Shown here piece after piece: positions 1-10,347 of a stretch of 64,000 bases of DNA. The number at the start of each line of letters is the position of its first letter. Positions within the stretch are counted from its first letter, which is position 1. The notes beneath the pieces were generated by a model that was given only the letters and a program-made list of their open reading frames with translations, was not told the origin of the DNA and searched no databases. A program made the position numbers and the translations under genes. This DNA comes from Pseudomonas sp. UFMG81 (lineage in GTDB: Bacteria; Pseudomonadota; Gammaproteobacteria; Pseudomonadales; Pseudomonadaceae), in the NCBI RefSeq assembly GCF_015354575.1, contig NZ_JACAFQ010000012.1, positions 59,783-123,782 of the forward strand. The letters run 5' to 3'.

Positions 1-225
1 CTGGAGACGGCCCTGAGTGAAGTGACCGAGCATTGCACCGATGCGGGTCTGCGCAAGGAGCGCGAGCAGAAGGTGCTCGACGCCCGTCACGAAGTGAACC
101 AGCGCACCAAGGACCTGGACAAGGCCATGAAGAAAGGTGACGCGGAGAAGATCAACAAGCGCAAGGACAAGCTCGCCGAGGCGAAAAAAGAACTGCAGGA
201 AGCGGTGGACGAGCTGGAGCGCTGA
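1..225 (+). CDS. DUF1090 family protein, C-terminal part (cut by window edge)
   Basis: The reading frame is open from base 1, so the gene begins outside the window and only about 74 C-terminal residues are visible. They are highly charged and helical, with REHC/GLRKERE-like text followed by long Lys/Glu/Leu stretches, as in the small DUF1090 (YqjC-type) periplasmic proteins whose C-terminal half is a coiled coil. An internal GTG at 22 is not the true start, because the frame continues upstream without a stop. The role of the family is unknown. The stop is followed by a perfect palindrome that may serve as terminator. Confidence 0.7.
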   Translation: METALSEVTEHCTDAGLRKEREQKVLDARHEVNQRTKDLDKAMKKGDAEKINKRKDKLAEAKKELQEAVDELER

Positions 226-236
226 TCGCCTGTTAG

Positions 237-303
237 GGCCCTATCGCCGGCAAGCCGGCTCCCACAAATACCCTGTGGGAGCCGGCTTGCCGGCGATAGG
301 GCC
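237..303. repeat. REP-like palindrome, type I
   Basis: A 30-bp perfect inverted repeat (arms 237-266 and 274-303) with a 7-nt loop, core GCCGGCAAGCCGGC and hinge CTCCCACA. It lies between the convergent DUF1090 and cytochrome genes. It has the form of P. putida REP elements and may double as a bidirectional transcription end. Confidence 0.85.
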
Positions 304-313
304 GGAGCGTCGA

Positions 314-760
314 TCAGTGATTACGAAACTCGGTATGGCACGCCTTGCACGCCGCCTCGACCTTGTCCATCGGCCCCTTGAGCTGCGCGGCCTCCAACGG
401 CTGACTGCGCGTCACGTCCACCAGCTCGCCTGTGACTCCTTCCAGTTGCCGGGCCAGGGCATGGAACCGCGCCTGGCGCTCCCAGACGTCCGCCCGGGCA
501 CTGCTGTCGCCCTCGTCACGCACCTGCGGGAAGTGCTGCCAAGGCTGGTGGGAAAGGCCATCGAGCTTGACCGCGCCGTCGGCGAACTTCGCGCCATCGA
601 ACGGCAACCGCCCGCGCAACATGCCGCCCATGTCCTCGCTGGTCTTGAGCATCTGCTTGAAGATCGCCTTGCGCTGGCCCAGCGGCGAGTTGGGGTCGAC
701 CTGGTCACAGGCGGCCAGGGCCATTGCGGCGAGCAGTACTACGGTCAATCGCTTGAACAT
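314..760 (-). CDS. Cytochrome c'-like lipoprotein
   Basis: Predicted 148-residue protein with an N-terminal lipoprotein signal ending in LAAC (MFKRL start; the frame extends upstream but this Met opens the signal peptide and is preceded by an AAGAGA ribosome site). A single heme c motif CKACH lies at residues 138-142, eight residues from the end of the helical body, as in class II cytochromes c (c' / c556), which bind heme at the C-terminus. It would be anchored in the envelope and may carry electrons or bind small gases; the partner is not evident. It is divergent from mltA with 119 bases between them. Confidence 0.8.
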   Translation of the reverse strand: MFKRLTVVLLAAMALAACDQVDPNSPLGQRKAIFKQMLKTSEDMGGMLRGRLPFDGAKFADGAVKLDGLSHQPWQHFPQVRDEGDSSARADVWERQARFHALARQLEGVTGELVDVTRSQPLEAAQLKGPMDKVEAACKACHTEFRNH

Positions 761-879
761 CACGGTCTCTTCGGCCAGGAACAACGGGGCGCCAGTATCG
801 CCGCCCATTGGCCAAAGACCAATAGCCACACAGAAAACAAGGGCGAATATTCATCTTCGTCCGCCACAGGATCGCATTC

Positions 880-2031
880 ATGACCTCTGCATTGCGTCAC
901 CTTGCCTGGGCGCTGCCTGCCCTGGCCCTGCTGGCCGGCTGCAACGGCGGCGAGAACGCCAAGCCAGAACCCCACGCCATCGCCACCTACGCCCTCGCCA
1001 CCTGGCAGGATTTGCCCGCAGTGAGCGACGACGACCTGCTGGCCGGCTTCAACGCCTGGCGCAGCGGCTGCGAAAAGCTCAAGCGTGACCCGGTCTGGGC
1101 CGCCACCTGCGAGGCGGCCGGCACGGCGACGGCAAGCGCCGCCCAGGTGCGCACCTTCCTCGAACAGAACCTGCAGGTGTATGGCCTGCGCTCGGCCGAG
1201 AACAACGCCAATGGCCTGATCACCGGTTACTACGAGCCGGTCTACCCGGGCAGCCTCAACCGCACGGAAGCGGCGCACGTGCCGGTGTACGGCGTGCCCG
1301 AAGACATGATCGTGGTCGACCTGGCCAGCGTGTACCCCGAACTCAAGGGCAAGCGCCTGCGCGGTCGTCTCGAGGGGCGGGTGCTCAAGCCCTACGACAC
1401 CGCCGAGACCATCAACCGCGACGGCGCCAAGGCACCGGTGCTGGCCTGGCTGACCGACCCGATGGACCTGCAGTTCCTGCAAATCCAGGGCTCCGGGAGG
1501 GTTCAACTGGAGGATGGGCGCCAACTGCGCATGGGTTATGCCGACCAGAACGGCCACCCCTATCGGCCCATCGGCCGCTGGCTGGTGGAGCAAGGCCAAC
1601 TGAAAAAGGAAGACGTGACCATGGGCAGCATTCACGCCTGGGCCATGGCCAACCCGCAGCGTGTGCCCGAGCTGCTGGCCAGCAACCCCAGCTACGTGTT
1701 CTTCAGCACTCGCCCGGACAGCAACGAAGGCCCGCGCGGTTCGCTCAACGTACCGCTGACCGCCGGCTACAGCGTGGCCATCGACCGCAAGGTGATCCCG
1801 CTGGGCAGTTTGTTGTGGTTGTCCACCACGCGGCCTGACGGCAGCCCGGTGGTACGCCCAGTGGGCGCGCAGGACACCGGCGGGGCCATCACTGGCGAGG
1901 TGCGCGCGGACCTGTTCTGGGGCACTGGGCCCGAAGCCGGCGAATTGGCGGGCAACATGAAACAGCAGGGGCAGATCTGGATGTTGTGGCCCAAGGGCCA
2001 GCCATTGCCCGAGGTACCGAAGGTGCCCTGA
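880..2031 (+). CDS. mltA: Membrane-bound lytic murein transglycosylase A
   Basis: 383 residues. A lipoprotein signal (LAGC lipobox near residue 20) is followed by the MltA beta-barrel domain, with text such as ITGYYEP and LQIQGSGRV, and the C-terminal 3D domain containing AQDTGGAITG and RADLFWGTG, which carry the catalytic Asp region of the family. The enzyme cleaves the MurNAc-GlcNAc bond of peptidoglycan with formation of a 1,6-anhydro ring and acts from the inner face of the outer membrane. Length matches Pseudomonas MltA. It appears monocistronic and ends just before a REP element. Confidence 0.95.
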   Translation: MTSALRHLAWALPALALLAGCNGGENAKPEPHAIATYALATWQDLPAVSDDDLLAGFNAWRSGCEKLKRDPVWAATCEAAGTATASAAQVRTFLEQNLQVYGLRSAENNANGLITGYYEPVYPGSLNRTEAAHVPVYGVPEDMIVVDLASVYPELKGKRLRGRLEGRVLKPYDTAETINRDGAKAPVLAWLTDPMDLQFLQIQGSGRVQLEDGRQLRMGYADQNGHPYRPIGRWLVEQGQLKKEDVTMGSIHAWAMANPQRVPELLASNPSYVFFSTRPDSNEGPRGSLNVPLTAGYSVAIDRKVIPLGSLLWLSTTRPDGSPVVRPVGAQDTGGAITGEVRADLFWGTGPEAGELAGNMKQQGQIWMLWPKGQPLPEVPKVP

Positions 2032-2041
2032 CGCACACTCG

Positions 2042-2163
2042 CCTGTAGGAGCGGCCTTGTATCGCGAAAGGGCCGCAGAGCGGCCCCAGCAATTTGTGCG
2101 CTGACACCAAAACCCGGGGGCCGCTTCGCGGCCCTTTCGCGACACAAGGCCGCTCCTACAGGG
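2042..2163. repeat. REP-like composite palindrome, type II
   Basis: Outer arms begin TGTAGGAGCGGCCTTG and continue into TCGCGAAAGGGCCGC, with the reverse complement at the right end and a short unrelated centre. The same roughly 118-base design recurs at 13749, 17432, 18961, 30476, 48253 and 54840. It lies between convergent mltA and the MAPEG gene. Confidence 0.85.
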
Positions 2164-2182
2164 GACGGTGTTCGACGCGGTC

Positions 2183-2569
2183 TCAGACCGACACGACGAA
2201 GAACGCCACGATCAACGCCAACCCCGCGAACCACACGATCGAGCGCAGCGCCGCCCAGTCGGCCAGGTAGCAGATGATGTACAGCAGCCGGCTGGTGATA
2301 TACATCACCCCCAGCACATCCTGGGTCACCTGCTCGGCATTGCCGACGATGTCGGCCACCAGCACCGCCGCGGCAAACGCCGGGAACGCCTCGTAGCTGT
2401 TCTGCTGGGCGGCGTGGGCTCGCCGCGGCAGGCCCGACAGGGTGTCGAGGAAAGCACGCGGATCATGATTGTCCTTCAGCCCGAAGCGGCCACTGCTGGC
2501 CTTGGCAATCAGGGCGCACAGCGGGGGCAGGACCAGGGCGATAAGGATGCACCACAGGGCTACGGTCAT
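2183..2569 (-). CDS. MAPEG family inner-membrane protein
   Basis: 128 residues with four predicted membrane segments. The text FLDTLSGLPRRAHAAQQNSYEAFPAFAAAVLVA is the conserved MAPEG (membrane-associated eicosanoid/glutathione metabolism) pattern with the R-A-x-x-A-x-x-N-x-x-E core. Bacterial members are small trimeric membrane proteins, often of unknown substrate. It starts 30 bases after the EamA gene stop and probably shares its transcript. I infer membrane location only; catalytic activity cannot be read from the sequence. Confidence 0.85.
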   Translation of the reverse strand: MTVALWCILIALVLPPLCALIAKASSGRFGLKDNHDPRAFLDTLSGLPRRAHAAQQNSYEAFPAFAAAVLVADIVGNAEQVTQDVLGVMYITSRLLYIICYLADWAALRSIVWFAGLALIVAFFVVSV

Positions 2570-2599
2570 GGTCAGGACTCCTTGTTCAAAATGGATCGG

Positions 2600-3433
2600 T
2601 CAGAGCTTCATCACCAGCATGCCCGCCAGGACCAGCCCGCAAGCTAGGAGTCTCGGGCCGCCAAAAGGTTCTTTGAGGTAGCGCATGCCCAGCAGCACCA
2701 CCAGGATCACGCTGAGCTCGCGCAACGCCGCCGCCTCGGCCACCGAGCCCAGGTGCATGGCCCACAGCACCAGGGCGTAGCTCAACAGCACGCACACCCC
2801 CACCGCCAGCCCCAGCTTCCACTGCGTGCGCCAGAACAGCACGAACGGTGCGCGCCGGGCCACGCCGGCCAGCAACGGGAATGGCCAGGCACTGAGCAGA
2901 GTGAGCCACACCAGGTAATCCAGCGGTTTGCCCCACAGGCGCACGGCCTGGCCGTCGAACCAGGTGTAGCAACCGATGCACAGGCCGATCAGCGCCACCA
3001 CCGGCAGCATCGACCAAGGCAGCCGGTCGCCGCCGCCGCCCTGCCACAGCAGACAGGCCATGCCGCAAGGGATCAGCAGGATGCCGATGATCTGTTGCTG
3101 ACTGAGCGATTCGCCGGCGAAGGCCAGGGTCAACCCCAGCACCACCAGCGGCGACAGCCCACGCATCAGAGGGTAGACCAGGCCCAGGTCACCGACTCGG
3201 TAGGCTTTGATCAGCAGCACGCGGTACAGCTGCTCGGCCAGTGCCGAAGCCAGCAGCCAAGGCCAGATCTCGCCTGGCGGGAAGTCGACGAAGGCCACGG
3301 CCAGGACCGCGAACACCAGTGCCACCAGGTCCATGCTGGCGATCACCAGCAGGCGCTCGGCGCTGAACTTGATCAGGGTGTTCCAGGTGGCGTGCAGCAG
3401 GGCTGCGACCAGTACCAGAGAGGTTGCCAACAC
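2600..3433 (-). CDS. EamA/DMT family transporter
   Basis: 277 residues from a GTG start at 3433, chosen because AAGGA stands 11 bases upstream and the upstream extension of the frame reads through a REP element. About ten hydrophobic segments in two halves fit the drug/metabolite (EamA) transporter fold, e.g. ALLHATWNTLIKFSAER at the start and AAALRELSVILVVLLG in the second half. These are inner-membrane exporters of small metabolites. The substrate is not predictable. It is likely co-transcribed with the MAPEG gene. Confidence 0.85.
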   Translation of the reverse strand: MLATSLVLVAALLHATWNTLIKFSAERLLVIASMDLVALVFAVLAVAFVDFPPGEIWPWLLASALAEQLYRVLLIKAYRVGDLGLVYPLMRGLSPLVVLGLTLAFAGESLSQQQIIGILLIPCGMACLLWQGGGGDRLPWSMLPVVALIGLCIGCYTWFDGQAVRLWGKPLDYLVWLTLLSAWPFPLLAGVARRAPFVLFWRTQWKLGLAVGVCVLLSYALVLWAMHLGSVAEAAALRELSVILVVLLGMRYLKEPFGGPRLLACGLVLAGMLVMKL

Positions 3434-3479
3434 GCCTTGAGATCCTTGCAGTCGTTTTGGGGCGATCACTATATAGCGG

Positions 3480-3530
3480 TTCGCCGGCAAGCATAGAGGG
3501 GCGCCCCGTAGGAGCCGGCTTGCCGGCGAA
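3480..3530. repeat. Short REP-like palindrome, type I variant
   Basis: TTCGCCGGCAAGC on the left is matched imperfectly by GCCGGCTTGCCGGCGAA on the right. It lies between the divergent EamA and antiporter genes. The rest of this gap (3531-3672) shows nothing else I can support. Confidence 0.7.
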
Positions 3531-3672
3531 CAAGCACTTACACAGGGCCTATCCCTGGAACCATCCCGACAATTCTGGTCATAAGGTGTGTCCCGAACGC
3601 GCCGCCAGATCATCCAAGAACTGCCCGAGCCATTCGGGTAACGACTTGGAAGCCACTGTCACAGGATTCGGG

Positions 3673-4908
3673 ATGCTTGAATTAGTTGCCGCGTTTATCT
3701 GCCTCACCACCCTCCTCACCTATGTGAATTACCGTTTCATCGGCCTGCCACCCGCCATCGGCGTGATGGTCACGGCGCTACTGTTCTCCCTGATGCTCCA
3801 GGGCCTGAGCCTGATCGGCTTCCCGGGCCTGGAAGAACGCGTCGAAGGGCTGATGAACCAGATCGATTTCAACGACCTGCTGATGCACTGGATGCTGGCG
3901 TTCCTGCTGTTCGCCGGCGCCCTGCACGTCAACCTCGCCGACCTGCGCAGCTACCGCTGGCCGATCGGCCTGCTGGCCACGCTCGGGGTGCTGATCGCCA
4001 CCGTGGTGATCGGCTACCTGGCGCACTGGGTGTTCGGCCTGTTCGGCTGGCACGTGCCGCTGATCTACTGCCTGCTGTTCGGCGCGCTGATCTCGCCGAC
4101 CGACCCGATCGCCGTGCTCGGCGCGCTGCGTACCGCCAACGCGTCGAAACCGCTGAAGACCACCATCGTGGGTGAGTCGCTGTTCAACGATGGCACGGCC
4201 GTAGTGGTGTTCACTGTGTTGCTGGGCATCATCCAGCTGGGCGAGACGCCGAGCGTTGCCGACACCGCCCTGCTGTTCGCCCGCGAAGCGATTGGCGGCG
4301 TGGTGTTCGGCGGCCTGATCGGCTACGCCACCTACCGCATGATCAAGAGCGTCGAGCAGTACCAGGTCGAGGTGATGCTGACCCTGGCACTGGTGATCGG
4401 CGGCTCGGCGATGTGCTACGAGCTGCATGTGTCGGCGCCGATCGCCATGGTGGTGGCTGGCCTGATCATCGGTAACCTGGGGCGCAACCTGGCGATGAAC
4501 GACATGACCCGCCGCTACATGGACGGTTTCTGGGAACTGATCGACGACATGCTCAACGCGCTGCTGTTCGCCCTGATCGGCCTGGAGCTGTTGCTGCTGC
4601 CGTTCAACTGGCTGCACCTGGCGGCGGGTGGCGTGCTGGCGGTGGCAGTGCTGCTGGCGCGGCTGCTCACAGTGGCCCCGGCCATCGTCCTGCTGCGCCG
4701 CTGGCGCGCAGTGCCGCAGGGCACCATTCGTGTGCTGACCTGGGGTGGTTTGCGCGGGGGCGTGTCGGTGGCGCTGGCACTGTCGCTGCCGATAGGTGAA
4801 GAGCGCGACCTGCTGCTGTCGATCACCTATATCGTGGTGTTGTCGTCGATCCTGATTCAAGGCCTGACGGTGGGCAAGGTGGTGCGCAAGGTCAGCGCCC
4901 AGCCTTGA
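3673..4908 (+). CDS. Na+/H+ antiporter, CPA1 family
   Basis: 411 residues from ATG 3673, which has AGGA ten bases upstream; the longer frame runs back through a REP and is rejected. About 12 membrane helices are visible. Family signatures include ALISPTDPIAVLGAL, ESLFNDGTAVVVF (the ND ion-binding pair of CPA1/NhaP proteins), and a late TWGGLRGGVSVALALS segment. It would exchange cytoplasmic Na+ (or K+) for protons at the inner membrane for pH and salt tolerance. It lacks a long cytoplasmic C-terminal regulatory domain. Probably a single-gene unit ending in a REP. Confidence 0.9.
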   Translation: MLELVAAFICLTTLLTYVNYRFIGLPPAIGVMVTALLFSLMLQGLSLIGFPGLEERVEGLMNQIDFNDLLMHWMLAFLLFAGALHVNLADLRSYRWPIGLLATLGVLIATVVIGYLAHWVFGLFGWHVPLIYCLLFGALISPTDPIAVLGALRTANASKPLKTTIVGESLFNDGTAVVVFTVLLGIIQLGETPSVADTALLFAREAIGGVVFGGLIGYATYRMIKSVEQYQVEVMLTLALVIGGSAMCYELHVSAPIAMVVAGLIIGNLGRNLAMNDMTRRYMDGFWELIDDMLNALLFALIGLELLLLPFNWLHLAAGGVLAVAVLLARLLTVAPAIVLLRRWRAVPQGTIRVLTWGGLRGGVSVALALSLPIGEERDLLLSITYIVVLSSILIQGLTVGKVVRKVSAQP

Positions 4909-4914
4909 GCATGC

Positions 4915-5033
4915 CGGGGCCGCTGTGCGGCCCTATCGCTGGCAAGCCAGCTCCCACAGGCTTGTGCAAGCCAATGGCCTGCGCTGTACCTGTGGGAGCC
5001 GGCTTGCCGGCGATAGGGCTGCATAGCAGCCCC
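4915..5033. repeat. REP-like palindrome pair, type I
   Basis: Two facing type I units: GGGGCCGCTGTGCGGCCC plus CTATCGCTGGCAAGCC on the left, and GCCGGCTTGCCGGCGATAGG plus GCTGCATAGCAGCCCC on the right. It sits between the convergent antiporter and thioesterase genes. Confidence 0.8.
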
Positions 5034-5041
5034 AAGACGGT

Positions 5042-5443
5042 TCACTCGACCGCAGAATCCGGAAACTGGTCCTGGATGTACTTGATCTCGGTCCTGCCGT
5101 GCGCAGCCGGCAAGCCATCTTCACCCAGGTTGACGAACACCATCTTGTCCACCGTGAGGATGGCCCTGCGGGTGATCTTGTTGCGCACTTCGCACTTGAG
5201 GGTGATGGAGGTGCGGCCGAACTCGGTGGCGGTGATGCCCAGTTCGATGATGTCGCCCTGACGCGAGGCGCTGACGAAATTGATTTCGGAAATGTACTTG
5301 GTCACCACGCGCTGGTTGCCCAGCTGGACGATGGCGTAGATCGCCGCCTCTTCGTCGATCCAGCGCAGCAGGCTGCCGCCGAACAAGGTGCCATTGGGGT
5401 TGAGGTCTTCGGGTTTTACCCATTTGCGGGTGTGAAAGTTCAT
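5042..5443 (-). CDS. Acyl-CoA thioesterase, hotdog fold (YciA-like)
   Basis: 133 residues from ATG 5443, preceded by AGGAG at 6-base spacing; the longer frame adds 19 unrelated residues. NPNGTLFGGSLLRWIDEEAA is the hotdog thioesterase helix with its catalytic Asn/Asp region, and the remainder forms the expected beta sheet. Members hydrolyse acyl-CoA in the cytoplasm. It is divergent from ahcY with a 296-base gap that holds the ahcY promoter and riboswitch. Substrate range is unknown. Confidence 0.85.
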   Translation of the reverse strand: MNFHTRKWVKPEDLNPNGTLFGGSLLRWIDEEAAIYAIVQLGNQRVVTKYISEINFVSASRQGDIIELGITATEFGRTSITLKCEVRNKITRRAILTVDKMVFVNLGEDGLPAAHGRTEIKYIQDQFPDSAVE

Positions 5444-5481
5444 CTGTACTCCTGACCTGCGTGTTTGACGTGCGGTAATGA

Positions 5482-7149
<1,668 letters not shown>

Positions 7150-7158
7150 GCGGCGGGA

Positions 7159-7250
7159 TGCCGGCATCAGGGCACACGCCCGATGCCGGCAGGCAACGTT
7201 TCGAACCGATGTCCGAGCCAGGCCGGCCCCCACCGCCCTGGCTTTTATTT
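7159..7250 (+). terminator. Two hairpins between ahcY and metF; the second looks like an intrinsic terminator
   Basis: Hairpin one: TGCCGGCATC (7159-7168) and GATGCCGGCA (7182-7191), with GGGC/GCCC continuing the stem, and no T-tract. Hairpin two: AGCCAGG (7217-7223) and CCTGGCT (7237-7243) followed by TTTTATTT (7243-7250). They may end or attenuate ahcY transcripts before metF. Confidence 0.6.
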
Positions 7251-7290
7251 GCAGGCAGCAGCCGATGGCCCACTGCCGAAGGAACGAGTG

Positions 7291-8136
7291 ATGTCACAAG
7301 AACGCCGCTACAGTTTCGAGTTCTTCCCCACCAAGACCGACGCCGGCCACGAAAAGCTGATGGGCGTCGCCCGCCAGCTGGCCAGCTACAACCCGGACTT
7401 CTTCTCCTGCACCTACGGTGCCGGTGGCTCGACCCGCGACCGCACCTTGAACACCGTGCTACAGCTGGAAAGCGAAGTGAAGGTGCCCGCCGCCCCGCAC
7501 CTGTCCTGCGTGGGTGACAGCAAGGACGACCTGCGCTCGCTGCTGGCCGAGTACCAGGCCGCCGGGATCAAGCGTATCGTCGCCCTGCGCGGCGACCTGC
7601 CGTCGGGCATGGGCATGGCCAGCGGCGAGCTGCGCTACGCCAGCGACCTGGTCGAGTTCATCCGCCAGGAAACCGGCGACCACTTCCACCTGGAAGTGGC
7701 GGCTTACCCGGAAATGCACCCGCAGGCGCGCAATTTCGAGAACGACCTGGCCAATTTCGTGCACAAGGTCAAGGCCGGTGCCGACAGCGCCATCACCCAG
7801 TACTTCTTCAACGCCGACAGCTACTTCTACTTCGTCGAGCGCGCACAGAAGCTGGGCGTGGACATCCCGGTGGTGCCCGGCATCATGCCGATCACCAACT
7901 ACAGCAAGCTGGCGCGCTTCTCTGACGCCTGCGGCGCCGAGATCCCGCGCTGGATCCGCAAGCAGCTGGAAGCCTATGCCGACGATACCGCCAGCATCCA
8001 GGCGTTCGGTGAGGAAGTGATCACCCGCATGTGCGAACAACTGCTGCAAGGCGGCGCACCGGGCCTGCACTTCTACACCCTGAACCAGGCCGAACCGAGC
8101 CTGGCGATCTGGAACAACCTGAAGCTGCCGCGCTGA
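7291..8136 (+). CDS. metF: 5,10-methylenetetrahydrofolate reductase
   Basis: 281 residues from ATG 7291 (GAAGGAACG ribosome site). YSFEFFPTKTD at the N-terminus carries the catalytic Glu of MTHFR, followed by FSCTYGAGGSTRDRT and the TIM-barrel strands; ITQYFFNADSYFYF and PGIMPITNY are family hallmarks. It reduces methylene-THF to methyl-THF using FAD, supplying the methyl group for methionine synthesis from the homocysteine released by AhcY. It sits 141 bases after ahcY and ends in a hairpin. Confidence 0.97.
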   Translation: MSQERRYSFEFFPTKTDAGHEKLMGVARQLASYNPDFFSCTYGAGGSTRDRTLNTVLQLESEVKVPAAPHLSCVGDSKDDLRSLLAEYQAAGIKRIVALRGDLPSGMGMASGELRYASDLVEFIRQETGDHFHLEVAAYPEMHPQARNFENDLANFVHKVKAGADSAITQYFFNADSYFYFVERAQKLGVDIPVVPGIMPITNYSKLARFSDACGAEIPRWIRKQLEAYADDTASIQAFGEEVITRMCEQLLQGGAPGLHFYTLNQAEPSLAIWNNLKLPR

Positions 8137-8149
8137 AAATCGTCGCCAT

Positions 8150-8190
8150 GAAGGAGGCTTTGGCTTAGGCTAAAGCCTTCTTCACTTTTA
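8150..8190 (+). terminator. Terminator-like hairpin after metF
   Basis: GAAGGAGGCTTTGG pairs with CTAAAGCCTTCTTC (up to 8183) around a short loop, followed by the T-rich ACTTTTA. Some G-U and mismatched pairs. Confidence 0.6.
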
Positions 8191-8214
8191 CCTTGCGATA
8201 GGTTAACGGCCCGT

Positions 8215-9291
8215 ATGCAGCACCCAGTCTCCGCCAATCCTCAGCTCGTCTACCTGGCATTCGGCCCGGCCACCTATCACCAGGAAGCCTGCTTCAGCAT
8301 CGTCAGTGCCCTGGCGCACCTGGGCGGCACGCCCGGCGCAGCACTCGACATCCAGGTCTACACCGACAACCTCGAACCGTATCGCCAGCTGCCGGTGACC
8401 ACCCACCTGCTCGACGAAGCCACGCGCAAGGCCTGGAACCAGCCCCACGGCTATCACTTTCGCAGCAAGCATGTGTTGATCCACAAAGTCCTGGAGCAGC
8501 ATCCCCAGGCGGTCCTCATCGACACCGATACCTTCTTCCGCACTTCTCCACTTGAGCTGTTCCGCCGTATCGAGCCCGGCACCCTGCTGTGCAATGCCAT
8601 CGGTGGGCGCTTTGGCGAGAACCAGAAGTGCGTGCTGTACAAGAACCTGCTGGATATCCTCCAGGCGCGTGGCCTGGCCGATTGCCAGATGCCGCTGCTC
8701 AACTCCGGGGTCATCGGCCTCAACGCCGAGGACGCGCCGCTGCTCGAGCGCTCCATCGCCATGATGGACGAGTTCCACCCCCTGGCCCGCGAGGCCTACA
8801 CGCTGGAAGAGTTCTGTTTGGCAGTGGCCGCCTACCGCACCCTGAACGTCAGCGAATGCACCGACGTCATCCACCACTACTGGAGCCGCAAGGCGCAGTT
8901 CCGCGCCAAGATCCAGGCCTGGCTACGCAAGCATGGCGATGCGCCGCTGAGTGAGGCTGCACTGGCCGACGTGCTGCTGGTCAACGACCAGTTGCCGCGC
9001 CCGCCCGCCCTGCACCGCATGGGTTACAAGGCGTTGACCCTGATGCTCCCGAGCCACCAGCGCCAGTTCGCCCGTGAACTGCTGTACGGCTGCTACCCCT
9101 ACCCGAACGAGTTCGACCGCGCCTGTGCCTCGGCCTGGTGGGACAAGGCGCTGGAAAACCTCAACCAACGCCACGGCCAGCTGGACCCGCAACAACTGCG
9201 CCGCTGCCTGCGCCACCCCGGGTTGCGCCTCTCCCTGGGGGGCCGGCGGCATGAGGTCGAGTCGCACCTGATGAAGCGACAACAGGACTGA
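8215..9291 (+). CDS. Glycosyltransferase-like protein of unknown function
   Basis: 358 residues, no signal peptide or membrane segment. The N-terminal half resembles a GT-A nucleotide-sugar transferase: a strand/helix start LVYLAFGPATYHQEA, DIQVYTDN, and hydrophobic AVLIDTDTFF whose Asp-Thr-Asp at residues 103-105 is a candidate DxD metal site; PLLNSGVIGLN also fits GT8-like folds. The C-terminal 120 residues are helical and basic with no recognised domain. No sugar-pathway genes are adjacent, so donor and acceptor are unknown. The start is the first ATG; the ribosome site is weak (TAGG). Assignment is by motif and fold impression only. Confidence 0.6.
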   Translation: MQHPVSANPQLVYLAFGPATYHQEACFSIVSALAHLGGTPGAALDIQVYTDNLEPYRQLPVTTHLLDEATRKAWNQPHGYHFRSKHVLIHKVLEQHPQAVLIDTDTFFRTSPLELFRRIEPGTLLCNAIGGRFGENQKCVLYKNLLDILQARGLADCQMPLLNSGVIGLNAEDAPLLERSIAMMDEFHPLAREAYTLEEFCLAVAAYRTLNVSECTDVIHHYWSRKAQFRAKIQAWLRKHGDAPLSEAALADVLLVNDQLPRPPALHRMGYKALTLMLPSHQRQFARELLYGCYPYPNEFDRACASAWWDKALENLNQRHGQLDPQQLRRCLRHPGLRLSLGGRRHEVESHLMKRQQD

Positions 9292-9346
9292 TCGGCATGC
9301 CGGGGATGCCATTGCAGGGCTACCAGCCTTGAGCCCGCCCCGCGCC

Positions 9347-10126
9347 ATGCCCGCCCGCCTACGTATGCTCTGCCTGCTGTTGGCCTGCCTTAGCCCGCTG
9401 GCCCACGCTGAACGCCTGCGCATCGTCAGCGATGACTGGGCGCCCTACCTCTACCAGGACGGTGCCCAACCCAAAGGCATCGACTACGAAGTGACCAACG
9501 AAGTGTTCAAGCGCCTGGGCGTCGAGGTGCAATGGGAAATCCTGCCCTGGAAGCGCTGCCTGGCGATGATCCAGCAGGGCCTGGTGGACGGCGTGATGGA
9601 TGTCTTTCGTATCGATTCACGCCAAGGGTTCATGGTCTACCCTGACGAGCCGATGTCGGATGTCGAGTTCGTCCTGTTCCAGGCCCGCGCCCGCCGCCAC
9701 ACGGTGAACAACCTCGAAGACCTCGCCGGCCTGACCGTGGGCACCTCGCCGGGCTACACCTACGACAGCACCTTCGCCGACTCGCCGCTGTTTCGCCGCG
9801 AATCGGCGCCCAGCCACGAAGCCAACTTCGGCAAGCTGGCACTCGGGCGCATCGACCTGCTGGTGACCGACCGCAAGGTTGGGCGCTACCTGATACGCAA
9901 GCTCGGCATGGAGCAGACCGTCGAGGAACTGCCGCTGGTGATCGGCCGCCAGCAACAGTACCTGGGCCTGGCCCGCAAGCCCGGCAGGGAACAACTGGCC
10001 CAGGCGTTCTCCGAAGAGTTGCAGCGGTTCAAGCAGGAGCCGGGGTACGCCGCCATCAATGCGCGTTATGTCGGCGCCGAGCAGATTCCTTTCGCCGTTG
10101 AGCAGCAGGAACGCAGCACACGCTGA
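9347..10126 (+). CDS. Periplasmic solute-binding protein (SBP_bac_3-like), orphan
   Basis: 259 residues from ATG 9347; a TTG at 9329 in frame is possible but adds nothing. Residues 1-21 form a signal peptide ending LAHA. The mature protein begins with [15 protein letters not shown], then [48 protein letters not shown] and [16 protein letters not shown], the two-lobed fold of polar amino acid binding proteins. No permease or ATPase is adjacent, so it is an orphan receptor or sensor module. The ligand cannot be predicted. Distance to the upstream gene is 55 bases, so co-transcription is possible. Confidence 0.8.
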   Translation: MPARLRMLCLLLACLSPLAHAERLRIVSDDWAPYLYQDGAQPKGIDYEVTNEVFKRLGVEVQWEILPWKRCLAMIQQGLVDGVMDVFRIDSRQGFMVYPDEPMSDVEFVLFQARARRHTVNNLEDLAGLTVGTSPGYTYDSTFADSPLFRRESAPSHEANFGKLALGRIDLLVTDRKVGRYLIRKLGMEQTVEELPLVIGRQQQYLGLARKPGREQLAQAFSEELQRFKQEPGYAAINARYVGAEQIPFAVEQQERSTR

Positions 10127-10347
10127 TTGCTCTGTTATACTCGGGCCTTCCCGCCCGGCTCACGCCCGGACGCTCGGCCTCTTCACAGGCATCCCGACCC
10201 GCAGCGCAGCACCCTCCGTGCTACCCGCCGCCCCCTGGATACCCTGTGATCGCCCAGCTGGACCGGACGCGATCGCATCCCTCCGATGCCCGTCGCGCCA
10301 GGCAGAACACCCCATCGGGCCCAGCCCCCACGAGAACAGGATTGCCC
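10127..10347 (+). promoter_or_regulatory. Promoter and long untranslated leader of rhlE
   Basis: TATACT (10136-10141) is a good -10 box, with no convincing -35 at the right distance. If used, the rhlE mRNA has a leader of about 200 bases, C-rich and without a conserved riboswitch I recognise. The open frame running through it has no ribosome site and is not taken as coding. Confidence 0.4.

Noticed and set aside
237..303. Palindromes considered as CRISPR repeats or transposon ends
   Set aside because: They are dispersed single intergenic units without regular spacers or transposase genes; REP elements explain them.
3424..3672. N-terminal extension of the antiporter frame
   Set aside because: The 83 additional codons cross a REP and other non-coding sequence, and the ATG at 3673 has its own ribosome site.
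10098..10141. TTGAGC as -35 of the rhlE promoter
   Set aside because: It is 32 bases from TATACT, too far for sigma-70.
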